Shown: piece after piece, positions 1 to 5,739 of the stretch | How positions within the stretch are numbered: the first letter of the stretch is position 1 | Layout of the letters: each line of letters starts with the position of its first letter | NCBI GenBank assembly: GCA_028866355.1 | Contig: JAGWIH010000143.1 | Location: forward strand, 1-6,289 | Origin: Alphaproteobacteria bacterium | GTDB lineage: Bacteria; Pseudomonadota; Alphaproteobacteria; ATCC43930; CGMCC-115725 | Length of the DNA stretch: 6,289 bases | Direction: 5' to 3' | The notes under the pieces: generated by a model | What the model saw: only the letters and a program-made list of their open reading frames with translations | The model's database searches: none | Told to the model about the DNA's origin: nothing | Program-made: the position numbers and the translations under genes

Positions 1-363
1 GCGAAACGCGCGGCCACAACCGCCGCGGCGCCGGCACGCGGCTATTACGACGAGTTCGCGGCGCTATCGCGCGAGAACTTCGACGCGGTCCTCAAGGCCA
101 ATGCGGCTTGGGCCGACGGCGTCGAGGCGATTGCCAGCGAAGCGGTCGGCTGTGCCCGCGAGACCCTTGCGGTGACCGGGGCGGCGACCATGGAATTGCT
201 TGCCGCGCGGACGCTCGACCGTGTCATCGAGATCCAGACCGGTCTCGCGAAGACCGCGCTCGAAGCGTTGGTCGAACGCACCGCGCGTCTGTCGGAGCTC
301 GGTGTCGCGCTCGCCAACGACACCTGGGCGCCGCTCTCGATGGCGGCGTCGAAACAACCCTAA
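1..363 (+). CDS. Phasin family protein, 3' part (start lies left of the window)
   Basis: Phasins are small amphipathic helical proteins that coat polyhydroxyalkanoate granules in the cytoplasm. The open frame runs from base 1 to TAA at 361-363 and gives 120 residues with no start of its own, so the gene is cut by the window edge. The visible part is nearly all helical and alanine-rich. It has the family pattern: YDEFAALSRENFDAVLKAN (residues 16-34), then AAWADGVEAIASEAV, and the most telling segment DRVIEIQTGLAKTALEALVE (73-92), which matches the phasin consensus of a D..E.Q..F.K.A.E pattern. There is no signal peptide or membrane segment in view. An ATG at 181 and a GTG at 172 are inside the helix region and are unlikely to be the real start. 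The N-terminal AKRAATTAAAP stretch looks like a low-complexity linker. No strong terminator follows it. A phasin next to clpS-clpA is, as I recall, common in alphaproteobacteria. The family call is confident, but the granule role is inferred. Confidence 0.85.
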   Translation, partial: AKRAATTAAAPARGYYDEFAALSRENFDAVLKANAAWADGVEAIASEAVGCARETLAVTGAATMELLAARTLDRVIEIQTGLAKTALEALVERTARLSELGVALANDTWAPLSMAASKQP

Positions 364-507
364 CCGAGCTGGCGCGGCCGTTCACGGCCTGCGTTGCTCC
401 GACGGCGACCGGCGAACGGCTCGCAGGCGGGCGCCCAGGCCGCACACGCCGAACTTGTCAGGCTGTTAACGCGCTGACCGTAGGCTAAGGACGCGGCCGG
501 AAGGCGC

Positions 508-542
508 GCGACGGCGTGTAATTGCCCCTTTTACGCCGTCGC
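508..542 (+). promoter_or_regulatory. Perfect 10-bp inverted repeat upstream of clpS
   Basis: GCGACGGCGT (508-517) is exactly complementary to ACGCCGTCGC (533-542), with one further G-U pair possible and a loop of about 13 bases rich in C and T. It lies in the 250-base gap (364-613) between the phasin stop and clpS, about 70 bases before the preferred clpS start. No T-run follows it on either strand, so it is not a standard intrinsic terminator. It could be a structured clpS leader, a transcriptional pause, or an operator for a dimeric regulator. The rest of the gap holds a weak ggccg-ttca-cggcc hairpin (376-389) and a TTGTCA (455-460) with no convincing -10 at normal spacing. I could not place a clpS promoter with confidence. 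Confidence 0.4.
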
Positions 543-613
543 AGGCATCCAATATCATGGCCAAGATGGTCAGAGTGGGGTGTGGAGTCGCGTTCGATCA
601 GGCAGTTCGTGCG

Positions 614-943
614 ATGAGCGATATCGAGAAACGCAACGGCAACGAAGGGCCGTCGACGGGCGTCATCGTCAAGGCGAAGCCCAAGACGAAAAAGCCTTCG
701 ATGTACAAAGTCCTGATGTTGAACGATGATTACACGCCGATGGAGTTTGTCGTGCACATTCTCGAGCGGTTCTTCGGCAAAAGCCGCGACGAGGCGACCC
801 GAATCATGTTGCACGTGCATCGCCGCGGCGTCGGCGTTTGTGGCGTGTATACTTACGAAGTCGCGGAATCGAAAGTGACGCAGGTGATGGACTTCGCGCG
901 CCAGCACCAGCACCCGTTGCAATGTACCCTGGAGAAGGACTGA
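614..943 (+). CDS. clpS: ClpS, ATP-dependent Clp protease adaptor (N-recognin)
   Basis: ClpS is a cytoplasmic adaptor that binds substrates starting with a destabilising residue (Leu, Phe, Tyr, Trp) and delivers them to the ClpA N-domain for degradation by ClpAP. From ATG 614 the protein has 109 residues, typical for the family. Residues 1-28 are a flexible, charged, Lys-rich tail, the part known to engage ClpA. The core follows: MYKVLMLNDDYTPMEFVVH with N37, D38, D39 and T41, which match the N34/D35/D36/T38 pocket of E. coli, and M43, which matches the M40 gate. H69 in HVHRRG matches the pocket histidine H66. The end, QHQHPLQCTLEKD, is typical of alphaproteobacterial ClpS. In-frame ATGs at 557 and 566 would add 19 or 16 residues. 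I prefer 614 because relatives begin with MSD-like tails and the extra residues do not resemble the family. The site before 614 is weak (AGG, 11 bases away). clpA follows after 42 bases. Confidence 0.97.
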   Translation: MSDIEKRNGNEGPSTGVIVKAKPKTKKPSMYKVLMLNDDYTPMEFVVHILERFFGKSRDEATRIMLHVHRRGVGVCGVYTYEVAESKVTQVMDFARQHQHPLQCTLEKD

Positions 944-969
944 CCCGCACCCAGGAGCCTGTGACCAGT

Positions 970-976
970 AGAAGGA
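970..976 (+). promoter_or_regulatory. Ribosome binding site that fixes the clpA start
   Basis: AGAAGGA ends 9 bases before ATG 986. An in-frame TTG at 977 directly abuts this purine run, leaving no spacing, so the ATG three codons later is the better start. The resulting protein begins MLSRNLEKTL, as ClpA proteins usually do. Confidence 0.7.
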
Positions 977-985
977 TTGACTTCG

Positions 986-3301
986 ATGTTGTCGCGCAAT
1001 CTCGAAAAGACCCTCCATCGCGCCCTCGGCTATGCCAACGAGCGCCGGCACGAATACGCGACGCTCGAGCATCTGCTGCTAGCGTTGACCGAGGATCAGG
1101 ACGCGATGGCGGTGCTGCGCGCCTGCACCGTCGACATCGAGAAACTGCGCCGCGAGTTGGTCAATTACGTCGACAACGAGCTGGTCAATCTGGTCGCGAC
1201 ACACGTCGAAGACGCCAAGCCGACGGCCAGCTTCCAGCGCGTGTTGCAGCGCGCCGCGATTCATGTCCAATCGTCGGGCCGCGAGGAAGTGACCGGTGCC
1301 AATGTTTTGGTCGCGCTGTTCGCCGAACGCGAGAGCCATGCCGTCTATTTCCTGCAAGAGCAGGACATGACCCGCTTCGACGCGGTCAACTATATCTCCC
1401 ACGGCATCGCCAAGGCACCGGGGCGCTCCGAGACGCGCCGCGTCCAGGGCGCCGATGAGGAAGAGCGCAGCGAAAAACCGTCGAAGCGCGCGCACGATGC
1501 GCTCGACGCCTATTGTGTCAACCTCAACAAGAAGGCGCGCAACGGCAAGATCGATCCTCTGATCGGCCGCGAATCCGAAGTCGATCGCACCATCCAGATC
1601 CTGTGCCGGCGGTCGAAGAACAATCCGCTTTATGTCGGCGATCCGGGCGTCGGCAAGACCGCCATCGCCGAAGGCCTGGCGCGCCGCATCGTGCAGCGCG
1701 AAGTGCCCGACGTGTTGCAGAACGCGACGATCTACGGCCTGGACATGGGCGCGCTGCTCGCCGGCACGCGCTATCGCGGCGATTTCGAGGAGCGCCTGAA
1801 GGCCGTGCTCGCCGAACTCGAGGCGCTGCCGGGTGCGATCCTCTTCATCGACGAAATCCACACCGTCATCGGCGCGGGCGCCACCTCGGGCGGCGCCATG
1901 GACGCGTCGAATCTGCTCAAGCCGGCGCTGGCATCGGGCGCGATCCGCTGCATTGGTTCGACCACCTATAAGGAATATCGCAACTACTTCGAGAAAGACC
2001 GCGCGCTGGTGCGGCGCTTCCAGAAGATCGACATCAACGAGCCGACGGTCGAGGATTCGGTCAAGATCCTGCGCGGCCTGAAGCCGTATTACGAACGGCA
2101 CCATCGCGTCCGGTACACCGCCGACGCGATCCGCGCCGCGGTCGAGCTGTCGAACCGCTACATCGGCGACCGCAAGCTGCCGGACAAGGCAATCGACGTG
2201 ATCGACGAGGTCGGCGCGTCGCAGATGCTGTTGCCCGAAAGCAAGCGGCGCAAGACGATCACCGCCAAGGACGTCGAGGCCGTCGTCGCCACCATGGCGC
2301 GGATTCCACCCAAGAGCGTGTCGCGCGACGATCGCGAGGTGCTGAAGAATCTCGATCGCGACCTCAGGACCATGGTCTTCGGCCAGGACAAGGCGATCGA
2401 CGCGCTGACCGCGGCGATCAAGCTCGCCCGCGCCGGCCTGCGCGAGGCTGAGAAGCCGATCGGCAGCTACCTGTTCTCCGGTCCAACCGGTGTCGGCAAG
2501 ACCGAGGTGGCGCGGCAGCTCGCGCGCACGCTCGGGATCGAGCTCAAGCGCTTTGACATGTCGGAATATATGGAGCGGCACACCGTGTCGCGCCTGATCG
2601 GCGCGCCGCCGGGCTATGTCGGCTTCGATCAGGGCGGCCTGCTGACCGACGCGGTCGACCAACACCCGCATTGCGTCCTGCTGCTCGACGAGATCGAGAA
2701 GGCACACCCCGACCTGTTCAACATTCTGTTGCAGGTGATGGATTACGGCAAGCTGACGGACCACAACGGCAAGAACGTCGACTTCCGCAACGTCATCCTC
2801 ATCATGACGACCAACGCGGGCGCGTCCGACCTGGCGAAGCCGGCGATCGGCTTCGGCAGCGACGTGCGCACAGGCGACGACGAGGAAGCGATCAACCGGA
2901 TGTTCACGCCGGAGTTCCGCAACCGGCTCGACGCGGTGATCTCGTTCGCCGCGCTGACGCCCGAGACGGTGGGCCGCGTCGTCGACAAGTTCATCCTCCA
3001 GCTCGAGGAACAGCTTGCCGACCGCAACGTCACCATCGAGCTCGACGAGGCGGCGCGGAAATGGCTCGCCGAGAAGGGCTACGACCGGCTTTACGGCGCG
3101 CGGCCCTTGGCCCGTGTCATCCAGGAGCACGTCAAGAAGCCGCTTGCCGAGGAACTGCTGTTCGGCAAGCTCGCCAAAGGTGGCGTGGTGCAGGTGCGGC
3201 GCGATGGCGACAAGCTCGCCTTCGCCTATATCGAGGCGCCGCCGAAGCTGCCGAGCAAGGATTCCGGCGAGCAGCCGGAGCAGGAGCTCGTCGACCAGTA
3301 A
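986..3301 (+). CDS. clpA: ClpA, AAA+ unfoldase subunit of the ClpAP protease
   Basis: ClpA forms a hexamer that unfolds proteins with ATP and threads them into ClpP. The 771 residues compare with 758 in E. coli. The Clp N-domain repeats span about 1-140 (RRHEYATLEHLLLAL is diagnostic and is part of the ClpS docking domain). A charged linker (about 145-170) leads to AAA module D1 with Walker A GDPGVGKT (218-225), pore Tyr in RYRGDFEER (Y263), Walker B ILFIDE (285-290), sensor-1 GSTT (324-327) and arginine fingers around R339-R344. Module D2 has Walker A GPTGVGKT (499-506), pore loop GYVG (543-546), Walker B VLLLDE (564-569), sensor-1 MTTN (607-610), EFRNRLD (643-649) and sensor-2 GARPLAR (704-710). 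All catalytic residues are present. It lacks the long middle domain of ClpB and ClpC. The ClpP-docking tripeptide is IGF (621-623), where E. coli has IGL. The tail after about 750 is acidic and polar. Co-transcription with clpS is likely, and a terminator follows 5 bases after the stop. Confidence 0.99.
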   Translation: MLSRNLEKTLHRALGYANERRHEYATLEHLLLALTEDQDAMAVLRACTVDIEKLRRELVNYVDNELVNLVATHVEDAKPTASFQRVLQRAAIHVQSSGREEVTGANVLVALFAERESHAVYFLQEQDMTRFDAVNYISHGIAKAPGRSETRRVQGADEEERSEKPSKRAHDALDAYCVNLNKKARNGKIDPLIGRESEVDRTIQILCRRSKNNPLYVGDPGVGKTAIAEGLARRIVQREVPDVLQNATIYGLDMGALLAGTRYRGDFEERLKAVLAELEALPGAILFIDEIHTVIGAGATSGGAMDASNLLKPALASGAIRCIGSTTYKEYRNYFEKDRALVRRFQKIDINEPTVEDSVKILRGLKPYYERHHRVRYTADAIRAAVELSNRYIGDRKLPDKAIDVIDEVGASQMLLPESKRRKTITAKDVEAVVATMARIPPKSVSRDDREVLKNLDRDLRTMVFGQDKAIDALTAAIKLARAGLREAEKPIGSYLFSGPTGVGKTEVARQLARTLGIELKRFDMSEYMERHTVSRLIGAPPGYVGFDQGGLLTDAVDQHPHCVLLLDEIEKAHPDLFNILLQVMDYGKLTDHNGKNVDFRNVILIMTTNAGASDLAKPAIGFGSDVRTGDDEEAINRMFTPEFRNRLDAVISFAALTPETVGRVVDKFILQLEEQLADRNVTIELDEAARKWLAEKGYDRLYGARPLARVIQEHVKKPLAEELLFGKLAKGGVVQVRRDGDKLAFAYIEAPPKLPSKDSGEQPEQELVDQ

Positions 3302-3305
3302 GCGA

Positions 3306-3332
3306 AAAGGCCGCCGGGAGGCGGCCTTTCTC
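3306..3332. terminator. Intrinsic terminator shared by convergent clpA and the glycosylase operon
   Basis: AAAGGCCGCC (3306-3315) pairs perfectly with GGCGGCCTTT (3320-3329) around a GGGA loop. The outer A/T pairs supply a short U-run on either strand: TTTCTCG after the stem on +, and TTTTCGCTT after it on -. It begins 5 bases after the clpA stop and lies 11 bases past the stop of the opposing glycosylase gene (3341), so it can serve both convergent transcripts. Confidence 0.85.
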
Positions 3333-3340
3333 GTTTCGGC

Positions 3341-3934
3341 CTATATCGCCGCGCCGGCGAGCCGCCACATGTAGAGCGCGAGCAGCGACCGATAGGGCAC
3401 GAACTGCGCGGCGACGCGTTCCGGCTTGCGCCGCCGCGCGAAGCGTTTGACGCCCCGCACCACGGCGAGATCACCATCCGGCCAGATGTCGAGCTCGCGG
3501 CAATAGAAAATTGCCAGCATGTCGCACGTCCATTGGCCGATCCCCCAGATCTCGGTCAAGCGCGCCGAGCGAGTCGCGTGATCGAGCGCACGGATTTCGG
3601 CGCTGTCGAGCAAGCCCGCCGCATGTGCCGCGCCAATATGGCACAGCGCCTTGATCTTGTTGCGCGACAAGCCGCATCGCTTGAGCGCGGTTTCATTTGT
3701 GGCGCACAGGAAATCGGCTAGCGTGTCGCCCGCCGCGATTTCGACGCGCGCCCAGATGCTGCGCGCCGCCGCCGCCGAAACCTGCTGGCCGGTCACGGCG
3801 CGCGCCAGGAAGGCGGCGACGCCCTTGTCCTCGCGTTCGGGAAACCAGATCGGCGCGGCGGCGATATGCGCCTGCAATTCCGGCGACACGGTGCCGGCGA
3901 TCGCGATCAGCCGGCGATGCAGTTCAGGGTCCAT
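3341..3934 (-). CDS. DNA-3-methyladenine glycosylase II family (AlkA-like, HhH-GPD)
   Basis: This protein is predicted to cut the N-glycosidic bond of alkylated purines such as 3-methyladenine, starting base excision repair. It has 197 residues. The family motif ARAVTGQQVSAAAA (45-58) matches the GQ.VS segment of AlkA. The helix-hairpin-helix is LTEIWGIGQWTCDM (126-139). W135 aligns with AlkA W218, and D155 in WPDGDLAVVRG aligns with catalytic D238: both pairs are exactly 20 residues apart, so no gap is needed. A Trp occupies the place where bifunctional OGG1-type enzymes carry the attacking Lys, so a monofunctional glycosylase is expected. The N-terminal domain of E. coli AlkA (282 residues) is absent, as in the compact bacterial and yeast Mag enzymes. 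The start ATG 3934 follows GGGAAGG and overlaps the end of the upstream acyltransferase gene by 11 bases, which suggests coupled translation. There is no Ada-type regulatory domain. The substrate range is inferred. Confidence 0.9.
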   Translation of the reverse strand: MDPELHRRLIAIAGTVSPELQAHIAAAPIWFPEREDKGVAAFLARAVTGQQVSAAAARSIWARVEIAAGDTLADFLCATNETALKRCGLSRNKIKALCHIGAAHAAGLLDSAEIRALDHATRSARLTEIWGIGQWTCDMLAIFYCRELDIWPDGDLAVVRGVKRFARRRKPERVAAQFVPYRSLLALYMWRLAGAAI

Positions 3935-5084
3935 CGCCTTCCCGGCGGAACGGCGACAGGCTCTGTTCCAGCTCGTCCATCTCGTTCTCGACCGCCACGG
4001 TTTCGCGCCGGAGAAAGTCCGCGACCGCGCGGCGGAAACCGGGGTCGCGGATCCAATGGGCGCTATAGGTCGGTTGCGGCAGATAGCCGCGCTGGAGCTT
4101 GTGCGGGCCCTGTGCGCCGGCTTCGACGCGATTCAGGCCGCGGGCGATCGCGAAATCGATGGCGCGGTAATAGCAGGCCTCGAAATGCAGGAACGGAAAG
4201 TCGCCGACGCAACCCCAGTTGCGACCGTAAAGCGTGCCCGATCCGATCAGGTTGAGCGCGCCCGCGACATAACGGGCGCCGTCCTTTGCCATCACCAGCA
4301 GGATACGGTCGGCCATGCGTTGGCCCAGCAGGTCGAAGAATTCGCGCGTCAAATACGGCGAACCCCATTTCCGGTCCGAGGTCGAGGTATAAAACCGGAA
4401 GAACGCGTCCCAATGGTGCGACTTTAAATCCGCGCCGGAAAGCAGTTCGATGCGGACTGCCGCGTTGGCGTCGCGGCGCTCGCGCTTGATCTGCTTGCGC
4501 TTGCGCGCGGTGAGCGCGCCGAGGAAATCGTCAAAGCTGCGATAGCCCTGGTTTTCCCAGTGGAACTGACGGCCCACGCGTCGAAGAAAACCCGCGTTGA
4601 CGAGCGCGTCGCATTCGGGGCGTGTCGGGAAGGTGACGTGTAGCGAGGACACCGCCGTGCGTTTCGCCACTTCGAGCAAGCCGGAAATCAACAGGCGCAT
4701 CGTGTCGGCGCGCGCTTCAGGCCGCAGCAACAACCGCGGGCCGGGAACCGGCGTGAACGGCACCGCGACCTGCAATTTTGGGTAATAGTGGCCGCCGGCG
4801 CGTTCGTAGGCGTCGGCCCAGCCGTGGTCGAACACGTATTCGCCATAGGAGTGGCTTTTGACGTAGAGCGGTGCAGCGCCGATCAGATTCCCGCCGGAAT
4901 CCTCGAGCAACAAATGCTGCGGCAGCCAGCCCGTTTCCGCGGTGGCCGAGCCCGATTCCTCGAGCGCCTGAAGGAAGGCGTGCGTAACGAACGGATGGTC
5001 GCCGGCACATGCATCCCAGGCGTCGGCTGGCACAGTTGCCAGGCGATCGACCACGCGCAGCGTCGGTCGATCTGCACCGTCCAT
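3924..5084 (-). CDS. FemAB-like GNAT acyltransferase of the COG3146 / PF04339 family
   Basis: This 386-residue cytoplasmic protein matches a widespread but poorly characterised family named for resemblance to peptidoglycan-bridge aminoacyltransferases; its substrate is unknown. Visible family landmarks are HPFVTHAFLQALEESGSA (30-47), the Tyr-rich run SHSYGEYVFDHGWADAYERA (78-97), YYPKLQVAVPFTPVPGPRLL (100-119), FHWENQGYRSFDDFL (174-188) followed by the very basic ARKRKQIKRERR (193-204), FYTSTSDRKWG (231-241) and the C-terminal core EAGAQGPHKLQRGYLP (321-336). There is no signal peptide and no membrane helix. ATG 5084 is chosen because GAGG sits 7 bases before it and because it overlaps the ridA stop by one base (TGATG). 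The 3' end overlaps the glycosylase start by 11 bases. It is therefore the middle gene of a coupled operon. The family call is firm, but a cell-wall role is only a guess from the family name. Confidence 0.88.
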   Translation of the reverse strand: MDGADRPTLRVVDRLATVPADAWDACAGDHPFVTHAFLQALEESGSATAETGWLPQHLLLEDSGGNLIGAAPLYVKSHSYGEYVFDHGWADAYERAGGHYYPKLQVAVPFTPVPGPRLLLRPEARADTMRLLISGLLEVAKRTAVSSLHVTFPTRPECDALVNAGFLRRVGRQFHWENQGYRSFDDFLGALTARKRKQIKRERRDANAAVRIELLSGADLKSHHWDAFFRFYTSTSDRKWGSPYLTREFFDLLGQRMADRILLVMAKDGARYVAGALNLIGSGTLYGRNWGCVGDFPFLHFEACYYRAIDFAIARGLNRVEAGAQGPHKLQRGYLPQPTYSAHWIRDPGFRRAVADFLRRETVAVENEMDELEQSLSPFRREGDGP

Positions 5085-5548
5085 CAGCCGACCTCGAACA
5101 CCGCGTCGATTTCGACGGCGACTCCGCCCGGTAACGACGCCACGCCGACCGCGACGCGCGAATGGCGGCCGGCGTCGCCCAGCACCTCGACGAACAGATC
5201 GGAACAGCCGTTGATGACCTGGGGCTGCTGGACGAAATCCGGTGCACTATTGACGAAGCCGTTGAGCCGGACGCAGCGGCGGATGTGATCGAGGTCGCCG
5301 GCCGCAGCACGCGCCTGCGCCAGCAGGTTGAGGCCGCAGAGGCGCGCCGCTTGCTGGCCATCTTCGAGCGCAATGCCGGCGCCGAGCTTGCCGATGAATT
5401 TGCGCTCGCCGTTCCATTGGCAGACCTGACCGGAAACGAACAGCAGATCGCCGGCGCGCACATACGGTACATAATTCGCCAACGGTGCCGTCGCATTCGG
5501 TAGTTCCAATTTTAGGTGTTTCAGTCGTGCTTCGACTCGTCCGGCCAT
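5084..5548 (-). CDS. RidA/YjgF/YER057c/UK114 family protein (probable enamine/imine deaminase)
   Basis: RidA proteins are small cytoplasmic trimers that hydrolyse reactive enamines and imines released by PLP enzymes, protecting other PLP enzymes from damage. The 154 residues are longer than E. coli RidA (128) and fit the subgroup with an N-terminal extension (MAGRVEARLKHLKLELPNAT). Core motifs are NYVPYVRAGDLLFVSGQ (25-41), the segment RLNGFVNSAPDFVQQPQVIN (94-113) and GRHSRVAVGVASLPGGVAVE (127-146). R131 aligns with R105 of E. coli RidA, which binds the substrate carboxylate, and E146 aligns with E120, so the active-site residues of a working deaminase appear to be kept. ATG 5548 is preferred to the in-frame ATG 5587 because GGGAG lies 5 bases before it and relatives start near MAGR. 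It is the first gene of a three-gene operon; the stop overlaps the next start by one base. The exact physiological substrate cannot be read from the sequence. Confidence 0.92.
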   Translation of the reverse strand: MAGRVEARLKHLKLELPNATAPLANYVPYVRAGDLLFVSGQVCQWNGERKFIGKLGAGIALEDGQQAARLCGLNLLAQARAAAGDLDHIRRCVRLNGFVNSAPDFVQQPQVINGCSDLFVEVLGDAGRHSRVAVGVASLPGGVAVEIDAVFEVG

Positions 5549-5575
5549 GATCGCTCCCGCATTTGGGTTCCGGCG

Positions 5576-5606
5576 ATTATCGGCCATTTGCTAGGCGGCA
5601 GACCAA
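5576..5606 (-). promoter_or_regulatory. Possible promoter of the ridA operon
   Basis: On the - strand GATAAT (5581-5576, five of six matches to TATAAT) is preceded after 19 bases by TTGGTC (5606-5601, a poor -35). A start near 5569 would leave a leader of about 20 bases before ATG 5548, with the GGGAG ribosome site inside it. The -35 overlaps the T-run of the upstream terminator. The operon needs a promoter of its own because that terminator sits just upstream, but the exact boxes are a guess. Confidence 0.35.
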
Positions 5607-5640
5607 AAAAATGCCGGCCATCGGGGAGCGATGGCCGGCA
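5604..5640 (-). terminator. Strong intrinsic terminator of the thioesterase transcript
   Basis: Read on the - strand, TGCCGGCCATCG pairs with CGATGGCCGGCA in a perfect 12-bp stem (5640-5629 with 5623-5612) around a CTCCC loop, followed at once by seven T (5611-5605). No T-run follows on the + strand, so it is directional. It ends transcription about 100 bases after the thioesterase stop and separates that gene from ridA. Confidence 0.92.
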
Positions 5641-5657
5641 GTCAACTGCGCGTGGCT

Positions 5658-5680
5658 CCTCGCCGAAAGTGGGGGCGAGG
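5658..5680 (-). other. Small hairpin in the thioesterase 3' region
   Basis: CCTCGCC (5658-5664) is complementary to GGCGAGG (5674-5680) with a 9-base loop. It has no T-run. It lies between the thioesterase stop and its terminator and would be part of the 3' untranslated RNA. Confidence 0.35.
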
Positions 5681-5693
5681 GCACAAGGTGATA

Positions 5694-5707
5694 GGCTGCC
5701 GGCAGCC
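5694..5707. repeat. Perfect 14-base palindrome in the thioesterase 3' region
   Basis: GGCTGCCGGCAGCC is its own reverse complement. In RNA it could fold as a 5-bp stem with a CCGG loop; in DNA it could be a dimeric protein site. It lies 33 bases past the thioesterase stop. The high GC content makes chance palindromes fairly frequent, so the role is open. Confidence 0.4.
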
Positions 5708-5739
5708 GGATATCCCCGTGGCGCCCGGCGATTTTTGGC

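Noticed and set aside
376..389. Short hairpin (ggccg, ttca, cggcc) after the phasin stop as a terminator
   Set aside because: The stem is only 5 bp and no T-run follows on either strand; such hairpins are common by chance at this GC content.
455..486. TTGTCA with TAGGCT as a clpS promoter
   Set aside because: Spacing would be 20 bases and the -10 matches only three of six positions; no better pair was found nearby.
485..1072. A 195-codon - strand frame opposite clpS and the start of clpA
   Set aside because: It runs across two confidently identified + strand genes and the gap before them and has no recognisable motif.
1079..3130. A 683-codon open frame on the - strand, opposite clpA
   Set aside because: It is fully antisense to a well-conserved clpA with all motifs intact. 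Its translation is rich in Arg, Asp, Val and His without a recognisable domain, as expected for the complement of GC-biased codons.
977..3301. TTG at 977 as the start of clpA
   Set aside because: It abuts the AGAAGGA ribosome site with no spacing, while ATG 986 has 9-base spacing and gives the usual ClpA N-terminus.
3651..4427. A 258-codon + strand frame opposite the glycosylase and acyltransferase genes
   Set aside because: It crosses two real - strand genes that have clear motifs and coupled starts. The product resembles no family and has the composition of antisense GC-rich DNA.
5549..5587. Longer RidA form starting at ATG 5587
   Set aside because: The extra 13 residues (MADNRRNPNAGAI) do not resemble the family, and ATG 5548 has the better GGGAG site at 5 bases. 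The longer start would also overlap the proposed -10.
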